Origin: Betaproteobacteria bacterium HGW-Betaproteobacteria-2 | GTDB lineage: Bacteria > Pseudomonadota > Gammaproteobacteria > Burkholderiales > Methylophilaceae | Assembly: GCA_002842255.1 (NCBI GenBank) | Contig: PHCM01000103.1 | Location: forward strand, 1-5,909 | Reading direction: 5' to 3' | DNA length: 5,909 nt | In this document: positions 1 through 5,145 of the stretch, one piece after another | How the letters are laid out: every line of letters begins with the position of its first letter | Position numbering within the stretch: the first letter of the stretch is position 1 | Made by a program: the position numbers and the translations under genes | Notes under the pieces: model-generated | What the model saw: the letters and a program-made list of their open reading frames with translations, nothing else | Told to the model about the DNA's origin: nothing | Database searches by the model: none

Positions 1-764
1 TGCCAAAGATGATGGAACAGGACTGGCTGCGCCAATGCCAGGAATTGCAGAATCCAGACACCCCCCCAACCGAGGAAACCGGCACCCAATACAACCTGGT
101 CGTGCCGAGATCTGCCTGCCCCAACTGCGGCCATAAAATCACGGCGCTGGAAAATATCCCGGTCATCAGTTATCTGTTTCTACGCGGCAAATGTGCCGGC
201 TGCAAAACGCCCATCAGCATTCGCTACCCCCTGATCGAAACGATTACCGGCATTCTGGCAGGCGTCATTGCCTGGAAATTCGGCGTATCCGGCATGGCCG
301 TAGCGGCGCTTATCTTTGCCTTTGCATTGATTGCACTGACTTTCATCGACTTCGACACCCAGCTATTACCAGACGACATCACACTCCCTTTGCTCTGGCT
401 CGGGCTGCTATTCAATATCGGCGGTGGCTTCACCGACCTGCAATCGGCCGTCATCGGCGCCATCGCAGGCTATCTGGTGCTTTGGAGCATTTACTGGCTG
501 TTCAAGCTCGTCACCGGCAAGGAAGGCATGGGGTATGGCGACTTCAAATTACTGGCAGCCATCGGCGCCTGGTTCGGCTGGCAGCTACTGCCCGCCGTTA
601 TCCTGCTTTCGTCAGTCGTCGGCTCCATCATCGGTATCGGTTTGATGATCCTTGCCAAACGCGGACGTGAGGTACCGATACCTTTCGGCCCGTATCTGGC
701 ACTAGGCGGTATCGCCGCCCTGTTTTGGGGCCCGCAACTCGCTCACCTGTATCTGGCAGGTTGA
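1..764 (+). CDS. pilD: Prepilin peptidase / N-methyltransferase PilD (5' end outside window)
   Basis: Inner-membrane aspartic protease that cleaves leader peptides from type IV pilins and type II secretion pseudopilins and usually N-methylates the new N-terminus. The reading frame is open to the left edge (codons from base 3 read P-K-M-M-E), matching the family sequence just after the first membrane helix, so the Met at base 9 is internal and the first helix is missing. Counting from that Met, a zinc-type tetracysteine cluster is visible (C37, C40, C62, C65), followed by several hydrophobic segments. The catalytic aspartates are D114 in F-I-D-F-D and D178 in the GxGD motif G-Y-G-D; their 64-residue spacing equals that of characterised family members. 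The C-terminal P-F-G-P-Y motif is present. The gene ends 7 bases before coaE, the usual neighbour. Family assignment is secure; the specific pilus or secretion substrates are not shown here. Confidence 0.96.
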   Translation, partial: PKMMEQDWLRQCQELQNPDTPPTEETGTQYNLVVPRSACPNCGHKITALENIPVISYLFLRGKCAGCKTPISIRYPLIETITGILAGVIAWKFGVSGMAVAALIFAFALIALTFIDFDTQLLPDDITLPLLWLGLLFNIGGGFTDLQSAVIGAIAGYLVLWSIYWLFKLVTGKEGMGYGDFKLLAAIGAWFGWQLLPAVILLSSVVGSIIGIGLMILAKRGREVPIPFGPYLALGGIAALFWGPQLAHLYLAG

Positions 765-771
765 AACGCCC

Positions 772-1380
772 ATGTTTCTGGTTGGACTGACAGGCGGAAT
801 CGGCAGCGGCAAAAGCGAAGCTGCGCGCGTCTTCAGGGAACTGGGGGTGCCGGTGATCGATACGGATGCGATTGCGCATGAACTGACGGCAAGCGGCCAA
901 CCCGTCCTGAAAAAAATCATCGCGCAGTTTGGCAATACTTACATGCTCACAGACCAGAGCCTGGACCGCGCGGCATTGAGAAAAAAAGTATTTGCCGACA
1001 AGGAAGCGCGCCAGCAGCTTGAGTCGATTCTGCATCCGGCGATTTACGACGCCGTACTGCAGGCTATCCAGCAGCATTCTGACGCACCCTATCAGATAAT
1101 CGCCGTACCTCTGCTGTTTGAAAGCGAGCGTTACCAGAAACTGGTGAACCGCACGCTATTGATCGATTGCGATGAAAATCTGCAAATCAGCCGCACCACT
1201 GCGCGCAGCGGATTAAGCCGGGCCGAGGTCGAGGCCATCATGCGCGCACAAATGCCGCGGGCTGAACGTCTGCGCAAAGCCGATGACATCATCAGCAACA
1301 ACGGGAACCTGACAAATTTGCGCCAAAAAATTGAAGATATTCATAAAAATTATATGCAGGCTTGCATAGTTAATGAATAA
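772..1380 (+). CDS. coaE: Dephospho-CoA kinase
   Basis: Cytoplasmic enzyme of the last step of coenzyme A synthesis: ATP-dependent phosphorylation of the 3'-hydroxyl of dephospho-CoA. The 202-residue length is normal for the family. Visible motifs are the P-loop G-G-I-G-S-G-K-S at residues 8-15, the D-T-D-A acidic motif at 30-33 that holds the likely catalytic aspartate, H-P at 88-89, V-P-L-L-F-E at 112-117, the arginine-rich lid around R141-R145, and A-D-D-I-I-S-N-N-G at 170-178 near the C-terminus. The ATG at 772 is chosen because the P-loop begins at the usual distance from it and an AGG (758-760) inside the end of pilD lies 11 bases upstream. The 7-base gap to pilD suggests co-transcription. 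The last 20 or so codons are conspicuously AT-rich and may carry a promoter for zapD. Confidence 0.97.
   Translation: MFLVGLTGGIGSGKSEAARVFRELGVPVIDTDAIAHELTASGQPVLKKIIAQFGNTYMLTDQSLDRAALRKKVFADKEARQQLESILHPAIYDAVLQAIQQHSDAPYQIIAVPLLFESERYQKLVNRTLLIDCDENLQISRTTARSGLSRAEVEAIMRAQMPRAERLRKADDIISNNGNLTNLRQKIEDIHKNYMQACIVNE
1353..1368. repeat. Perfect 6-bp inverted repeat at the 3' end of coaE
   Basis: The arms TATGCA (1353-1358) and TGCATA (1363-1368) are exact reverse complements separated by GGCT. The dyad overlaps the proposed -35 hexamer (1362-1367) of a zapD promoter, so it could be a small operator or a weak RNA hairpin. It is inside coding sequence and short enough to arise by chance in AT-rich DNA. 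Function is not established. Confidence 0.3.
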
Positions 1381-1390
1381 ATCCCATAAT
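1362..1390 (+). promoter_or_regulatory. Candidate sigma-70-type promoter for zapD
   Basis: A TTGCAT -35-like hexamer (1362-1367; 3 of 6 consensus) is followed after exactly 17 bases by CATAAT (1385-1390; 5 of 6 consensus for -10). A start near 1397 would give a leader of about 38 bases before the zapD GTG. Local AT content is higher than in the surroundings, and this is the largest same-strand intergenic gap on the plus strand. The -35 match is weak, and read-through from pilD-coaE is an alternative, so this is a tentative call. Confidence 0.33.
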
Positions 1391-1434
1391 CGGCTGCAAC
1401 CTTTTCCCATCACATACGCCGCCGCATAAAGTCC

Positions 1435-2193
1435 GTGCCCAGTTACGATTATCCCTTCAATGAACGTATCCGGACGCTGTTGCGTATCGAAGACCTGTTC
1501 CTCAAAGTCATGCACCATATCGATGGTGACAGCGAATTCAATCACCACTGTACACTGATCACGTTGTTCCAGATCCTGGATGTCATCGACCGCGCCGAAC
1601 TCAAGGCTGACCTGCTGCAGGAACTGGACCGGCAGAAACTCGTCATGAACAGCCTGCGCGGCCATCCAACCATTTCCGAGTCGTTGCTCAACGAAGTCAT
1701 TGAAGAAATCGAAACCACTGCCCTGGCCTTGCGCTCAAACGCCTCCAAACTGGGCCAGCCCCTGCGCGATAACGAATGGCTGATGAGCATCAAGCAGCGT
1801 GCCGCCATTCCCGGCGGCATCTGTGAGTTCGACGTACCTTCCTATCATTTCTGGCTAGGCCTGGATGCCGACAGACGCAATCAGGATCTGCACAACTGGC
1901 TACAGCCGCTGAAATCCATTCATTCCGCCGTGCGCATCATCCTGCATATTCTTCGCGGCAGCGGTGCCAGAACCCATCTGGTTGCCAGCGGCGGTGTCTT
2001 TCAGCAGATGCTGGGCGGCGCAAAGCCGGCGCAGATGGTACGCATCGAGGTCGCAGACGATCTCAACTGTTTCCCCGAAGTCAGTGCCAACAAGTACGCC
2101 ATCAACATCCGCTTCAACAGCCTGGAATCCAATCAGCGCCCCAAATCCTGCGATTTTGATGTGCCCTTCGCACTGACCTTATGTAATCTGTAG
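1435..2193 (+). CDS. zapD: Cell division protein ZapD (FtsZ-associated, YacF/DUF1342 family)
   Basis: Cytoplasmic factor that binds FtsZ and cross-links its filaments to stabilise the Z ring. The 252 residues fit the family (about 250). The diagnostic N-terminal motif N-E-R-I-R-T-L-L-R-I-E-D-L-F sits at 9-22. A second signature, I-K-Q-R-A-A-I-P-G-G-I-C-E-F-D at 119-133, is followed by Y-H-F-W-L at 137-141, and A-N-K-Y-A-I-N-I-R-F lies at 218-227 in the beta-rich C-terminal part. The start is GTG: it puts the conserved motif at the normal distance, and there is no ATG, GTG or TTG in frame between it and an upstream stop codon at 1387-1389. No good Shine-Dalgarno is visible; AAAG (1428-1431) is close and poor. 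The gene lies between coaE and yacG, its standard place. Confidence 0.95.
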   Translation: MPSYDYPFNERIRTLLRIEDLFLKVMHHIDGDSEFNHHCTLITLFQILDVIDRAELKADLLQELDRQKLVMNSLRGHPTISESLLNEVIEEIETTALALRSNASKLGQPLRDNEWLMSIKQRAAIPGGICEFDVPSYHFWLGLDADRRNQDLHNWLQPLKSIHSAVRIILHILRGSGARTHLVASGGVFQQMLGGAKPAQMVRIEVADDLNCFPEVSANKYAINIRFNSLESNQRPKSCDFDVPFALTLCNL

Positions 2194-2205
2194 AAAGAAT
2201 TGGCT

Positions 2206-2403
2206 ATGGCAACCGATAGAAAACGTCTGGTCGCTTGTCCGCAATGCAAGGAATTATCGGAATACAGTACGGAGAACAAATACCGCCCCTTCTGTTCCGA
2301 ACGTTGCAAACTAATCGATCTCGGTCAATGGGCGAGTGAGAATTACCGCATCCCGGAACAGGCCAAGCCGGAAGACCTCGACAGCGAGCTTGCTGACCAT
2401 TAA
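2206..2403 (+). CDS. yacG: DNA gyrase inhibitor YacG, small zinc-binding protein
   Basis: Small cytoplasmic zinc protein; the Escherichia coli member binds the GyrB C-terminal region and inhibits gyrase. The 65-residue product has the family zinc-binding pattern C-x2-C-x15-C-x3-C, beginning at C-P-Q-C and ending at F-C-S-E-R-C, followed by the conserved stretch [15 protein letters not shown]. The C-terminal tail is acidic, as usual. The ATG at 2206 is preferred over an in-frame TTG at 2200: the purine-rich GAAAG (2193-2197) lies 8 bases before the ATG but only 2 before the TTG. The zapD stop is 12 bases upstream, indicating co-transcription. Family identity is clear; whether gyrase inhibition holds in this organism is inferred. 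Confidence 0.95.
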   Translation: MATDRKRLVACPQCKELSEYSTENKYRPFCSERCKLIDLGQWASENYRIPEQAKPEDLDSELADH

Positions 2404-2425
2404 TCACTGAAAGAAGACCGTCATC

Positions 2426-2866
2426 ATGAAGATTTTCCGCAGCCTCTGTTTCACGCTTTTCTTCGTACTCGCCGCCTGCGCACAGGCCGATAACGACATA
2501 TCCATCAGCGATGCCTGGGCCCGGGCCACAGCACCCGGCCAGAAAGTGGCAGCCGCCTACATGAACCTGAGCAGCAAGCAGGGCGCAGCACTGATCCGCG
2601 CGGAATGCGATCTCGCCGGCAGTGTCGAGATCCACAGCATGACGATGGAAAACGATGTAATGAAAATGCGCATGCTGGAAGAACTGGCACTGCCCGCCGG
2701 CAAAACCGTCAGCCTTGCGCCCGGCGGTTTTCACCTGATGCTATTCAACCTCAAGCATCCGCTGGACGCCGGCAAGGAAGCGAAATTCACGCTGCATTTC
2801 AGGACGGATGCAGGCGAGGAAAAGAGCATCGACGTCACGATGCCGATCAAGACCAGCGCCAATTAA
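2426..2866 (+). CDS. PCu(A)C family copper chaperone (DUF461), exported
   Basis: Predicted periplasmic Cu(I) chaperone of the family that, with Sco proteins, supplies copper to the CuA site of cytochrome c oxidase. The 146-residue protein has the signature H-x10-M-x21-H-x-M exactly: H70, M81, H103, M105. Nearby M72, M74, M79 and M83 make the site methionine-rich. The N-terminal K-x3-R and a hydrophobic stretch (about residues 7-17) form a signal peptide. Cleavage is ambiguous: L-A-A-C at 15-18 fits a lipobox, while A-Q-A before D22 fits signal peptidase I. The body starts with the family-typical D-A-W-A-R-A-T-A-P-G segment (29-38). A purine-rich AAGAAG (2411-2416) lies 9 bases before the ATG. 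The 22-base gap after yacG suggests transcription from the upstream genes. Oxidase genes are not in the window, so the target is inferred. Confidence 0.9.
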   Translation: MKIFRSLCFTLFFVLAACAQADNDISISDAWARATAPGQKVAAAYMNLSSKQGAALIRAECDLAGSVEIHSMTMENDVMKMRMLEELALPAGKTVSLAPGGFHLMLFNLKHPLDAGKEAKFTLHFRTDAGEEKSIDVTMPIKTSAN

Positions 2867-2892
2867 TACCAGATTCAAGGCAAAATCCCGCC

Positions 2893-2920
2893 AAAAAAAC
2901 AATGCCAAGTTAACTGGTAT
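2893..2920 (-). terminator. Weak candidate intrinsic terminator of the minus-strand operon
   Basis: Read on the minus strand, ATACCAG (2920-2914) can pair imperfectly with TTGGCAT (2908-2902): five Watson-Crick pairs, one A-C mismatch and a G-T pair around a 5-base loop. Two bases later comes a run of seven T (2899-2893). The hairpin overlaps the stop codon of the lipoprotein gene. The position is right and the T run convincing, but the stem is short and AT-containing, so efficiency is doubtful. No equivalent structure with a T run is seen for the plus-strand genes. Confidence 0.33.
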
Positions 2921-3323
2921 GGAAACCCAGCAGATATTGCTTGCTGCCGAAACGGGTTCTGGTCTCCAGCCGCATCAGCCAGTCAGCGCGCCCTCGCACG
3001 CACAAGGGCAAGGTGACTTCTGCCACCCATAGCCCTTCGGATTTTCTGATGAGCCGATAGCGGTTAAGCCCCATGTCCATGCCTTCCATGGCAAAACTGG
3101 CATAGACCTCGGTAACATCCGCCAGCCCGGCCTCATCCGATTCCACCCTCAACTCGAACGGCTTGAGTATCTGCGGTTGCTGGCCGGCCCTGACGGTCAG
3201 CCCGTCGACTGTGCAGCCGCGACTTATCTCGGGGCACTCGATTGAGACGAGTGACTTTTCTGCACAGCCCGCCATGCAGAACAGCGCCATCAGTCCGAGC
3301 ACCAGCGGTTTCCACAACTTCAT
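2910..3323 (-). CDS. Small Met-rich lipoprotein of unknown function, possibly YtkA-like
   Basis: A 137-residue exported protein. The N-terminus has two lysines, a hydrophobic segment (about 6-17) and a lipobox M-A-G-C ending at C20, so lipid anchoring in the envelope is likely. The mature part has a C30/C37 pair that could form a disulfide, and a central motif F-A-M-E-G-M-D-M-G-L-N (77-87) followed by a tryptophan strand and L-P-L-C-V-R-G-R-A-D-W (105-115). The Met-rich motif followed by a single beta-type domain resembles YtkA/FixH-like proteins; that link is by eye only. Three closely spaced methionines (M79, M82, M84) might bind copper, which would suit the chaperone gene ending 43 bases away, but this is conjecture. 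The ATG overlaps the TGA of the Nudix-ThiE gene by 4 bases and has a strong ribosome binding site, making it the last gene of the operon. Confidence 0.82.
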   Translation of the reverse strand: MKLWKPLVLGLMALFCMAGCAEKSLVSIECPEISRGCTVDGLTVRAGQQPQILKPFELRVESDEAGLADVTEVYASFAMEGMDMGLNRYRLIRKSEGLWVAEVTLPLCVRGRADWLMRLETRTRFGSKQYLLGFHTS

Positions 3324-4264
3324 GATGTCCAGACTCCTCTTTGCATGGCAATACCGTGCGCACCATGCTGCCAGGCAGTTGCAAGATCGACAGGCTGCAT
3401 GCCCCCCATGGCGAACACCGGTAGCGGATAATCCAGAATGGTCGCTTCAAACTGCCGCCAACCCAGACTGGCCGCTTCCGGATGACTACGGGTAGGCAAC
3501 ACCGGAGACAAAGTGACAAAGTCCAGACCAAGGCTTGCCGCCTTGTCCAGTTCAGTGCGATTGTGACAGGAGGCACCGACCCACATGTTGTCCGGCCGCT
3601 GCACCATGTCCATCAATTGTCCCGATGTCAGGTGCACGCCGTCTGCCCCCAGCTCTGCCGCCAGCTCGGTATGCGAATTGAGCAGCACTTTCGCGGAATA
3701 GGGGCGGCACATTTCAATGATGCGCCGTGCGAATGACCGCAGCACATCTGCCGCCAGTTGCTTCTCCCGCACCTGGATCAACCGCAGGCCGCTATCGAGG
3801 GCCCGTTGCAACTGCTCAAGGAAAACGGCTTCCGTGGTTTCTGCAAGATTGCTGATGGCATAACGCGTCGGCAATATCAGCGCCCTCAGCACCGGCGTAT
3901 TGGCCGGCAACATCGGTTCGACCGCCAGCCGGTCCGGATACTGCCAACTCAACTGCTGCCCTTCCTTGCCATGTGGTTCTGCCGACCATAGCCTTACCAT
4001 GAAGAAGTGCAGTTTCACGGTTTTTTCCGGGTATTCGAAACTGCGTGCCAGCCAGGGCGTTGCCTCGATGGCTTCCGTCCCCAGCTCTTCGTGCAATTCC
4101 CGCTGCAGCGCCTGCAAGGCAGTTTCACCCTCTTCGATCTTGCCGCCCGGGAACTCCCACCAGCCAGCCCAGGGCTTGCCCTCCGGGCGCTGCCCCAGCA
4201 GTACCTGACCATCAGGCCGTTGCAGCACGGCAACGGCTGCATGGATAACCTTGCCAGCTGACAT
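3320..4264 (-). CDS. Nudix (MutT-like) hydrolase fused to a ThiE/TenI-like domain
   Basis: A 314-residue two-domain cytoplasmic protein. Residues about 1-130 are a MutT-type Nudix domain with the box G41-x5-E47-x7-R55-E56-L57-x-E59-E60-x-G62, preceded by W-E-F-P-G-G. By family this hydrolyses oxidised nucleoside triphosphates such as 8-oxo-dGTP. The last box position is T63 rather than a bulky aliphatic residue, a mild deviation. Residues about 133-314 resemble thiamine phosphate synthase/TenI: Q-V-R-E-K (164-168), G-A-D-G-V-H-L (206-212), S-P-V-L-P-T-R-S-H-P (253-262) and F-A-M-G-G-M (284-289). The Mg-binding aspartates of true ThiE are replaced (S197 and Q216) and the T-x-S-K lysine is H261, so thiamine synthesis by this domain is doubtful. 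Such fusions are known in proteobacteria. The ATG follows the ATPase stop by 3 bases, and the TGA overlaps the next ATG. Confidence 0.93.
   Translation of the reverse strand: MSAGKVIHAAVAVLQRPDGQVLLGQRPEGKPWAGWWEFPGGKIEEGETALQALQRELHEELGTEAIEATPWLARSFEYPEKTVKLHFFMVRLWSAEPHGKEGQQLSWQYPDRLAVEPMLPANTPVLRALILPTRYAISNLAETTEAVFLEQLQRALDSGLRLIQVREKQLAADVLRSFARRIIEMCRPYSAKVLLNSHTELAAELGADGVHLTSGQLMDMVQRPDNMWVGASCHNRTELDKAASLGLDFVTLSPVLPTRSHPEAASLGWRQFEATILDYPLPVFAMGGMQPVDLATAWQHGAHGIAMQRGVWTS
3333..3342 (-). promoter_or_regulatory. Strong ribosome binding site of the lipoprotein gene, inside the Nudix-ThiE gene
   Basis: On the minus strand the sequence AAAGAGGAGT contains AGGAG (3338-3334) 10 bases before the lipoprotein ATG at 3323-3321. 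It lies in the last codons of the Nudix-ThiE gene, encoding part of its Q-R-G-V segment. It confirms the chosen start and is the best Shine-Dalgarno in the window, consistent with re-initiation at the overlapping ATGA junction. Confidence 0.75.
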
Positions 4265-4267
4265 CGC

Positions 4268-5143
4268 CTATTTTTTCTTTACCTGCGCAAGACCAAGCCT
4301 GCCGGCGTAATCGCGCGCGAACTGGTAAGCCACCCTGCCGCTACGCGCCCCGCGTTCCAGCGAGAACTGCAGGGCGGCACGTCGCACATCTTCATCCCAA
4401 TGCGACTCGCCATGATCGGCGAGCCAAGCGCGGGCGATCTGCAGGTATTCTTCCTGATCGAAGGCATAGAACGACAACCAGAGGCCGAAGCGTTCGGAGA
4501 GCGATATTTTTTCTTCCGTGCTGTCGCCGGGCCGAATCTCGTCGCCGATGTACTGCGTCTCGAGATTTTCGTTCATGTACTCCGGCAACAGGTGGCGGCG
4601 GTTGGAAGTCGCATAGACCAGCACATTGTCGGATGTAGCTGCCAGCGTGCCATCCAGCACCACCTTCAGCGCCTTGTAGCCGGACTCACCGGCTTCAAAC
4701 GAGAGGTCATCGCAGAACACTATAAATCGCTCCGGCCGGACCCTGATGAGTTCCACGATTTCCGGCAAGGCATGCAGATCCTGTTTCTCGACCTCCACCA
4801 GACGCAGCCCCTGCCCGCTGAACTCGGTCAGCAGCGCCTTTACCAGAGAGGATTTTCCGGTCCCGCGCGCTCCGGTCAGCAGCACGTTATTGGCCGGCAA
4901 GCCGCGCAGGAACTGCTCGGTGTTCCTGACGATGATCGCTTTCTGATCGTCCAGATGATGCAGTTCAGCAAGGCCGATGCGATGCGGATGAGCAACTGCC
5001 TGCAGAAAACCACGGCCATGCACGTGCTGCCAGCGCCAAGCCATGGCCGACCAGTCTGCTGCCGGCGTCGGTGCCGGTAGCAGGCTTTCCAGCCGGCCCA
5101 GTATTGCCTCAGCCTTGCCCAGCAGATGCTCGAATTCAGCCAT
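4268..5143 (-). CDS. AAA+ type ATPase of the DUF815 family, function unknown
   Basis: A 291-residue cytoplasmic P-loop ATPase. The N-terminal 65 residues are a family-typical lead ending in L-A-E-L-H-H-L-D-D-Q-K (58-68). Then come Walker A G-A-R-G-T-G-K-S (91-98), Walker B F-I-V-F-C-D-D-L-S-F-E (140-150, acidic pair D145/D146), a sensor-1 type motif A-T-S-N-R-R-H-L (178-185), an S-E-R-F-G motif (216-220) with a possible arginine finger R218, and a C-terminal G-A-R-S-G-R sensor-2-like motif (265-270) followed by V-A-Y-Q-F. All ATP-binding and hydrolysis motifs appear intact. No partner or substrate can be named from sequence. The ATG lies 2 bases after the argJ stop with no clear Shine-Dalgarno, so translation probably depends on ribosomes finishing argJ. 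The C-terminus is a short K-K-K tail. The family call is firm; the role is unknown. Confidence 0.92.
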   Translation of the reverse strand: MAEFEHLLGKAEAILGRLESLLPAPTPAADWSAMAWRWQHVHGRGFLQAVAHPHRIGLAELHHLDDQKAIIVRNTEQFLRGLPANNVLLTGARGTGKSSLVKALLTEFSGQGLRLVEVEKQDLHALPEIVELIRVRPERFIVFCDDLSFEAGESGYKALKVVLDGTLAATSDNVLVYATSNRRHLLPEYMNENLETQYIGDEIRPGDSTEEKISLSERFGLWLSFYAFDQEEYLQIARAWLADHGESHWDEDVRRAALQFSLERGARSGRVAYQFARDYAGRLGLAQVKKK

Positions 5144-5145
5144 GG

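Noticed and set aside
61..67. Run of seven C in pilD as a phase-variation tract
   Set aside because: The run is short, the frame is intact through it, and pilD is not a usual phase-variable gene; it simply encodes T-P-P in a variable linker.
628..1077. Minus-strand open frame of about 150 codons across the pilD-coaE junction
   Set aside because: It is antisense to two well-supported genes, has a Cys/Arg/His-rich low-quality translation and crosses a gene boundary, as a chance frame would.
2200..2205. TTG at 2200 as the yacG start
   Set aside because: The Shine-Dalgarno-like GAAAG would be only 2 bases away, while ATG at 2206 has a normal 8-base spacing and gives the usual family N-terminus.
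2204..2734. Minus-strand open frame of 176 codons opposite yacG and the copper chaperone
   Set aside because: It covers two genes with exact metal-binding signatures on the plus strand; the antisense product has no coherent domain.
2866..2920. ATACCAG/CTGGTAT inverted repeat as a terminator of the plus-strand genes
   Set aside because: The loop would be 41 bases and no T run follows on the plus strand (the next bases are GGAAACCC), so it does not fit an intrinsic terminator.
3320..4264. Frameshift or assembly error joining two separate genes, mutT and thiE
   Set aside because: The frame is continuous, the linker around residues 130-135 is short, and this domain fusion is a known arrangement in proteobacteria.
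4400..5080. Long plus-strand open frame of 226 codons
   Set aside because: It is wholly antisense to the DUF815 ATPase, whose motifs are unmistakable. Its translation shows no recognisable domain and no ribosome binding site stands out. GC-rich codon usage on one strand often leaves such open frames on the other.
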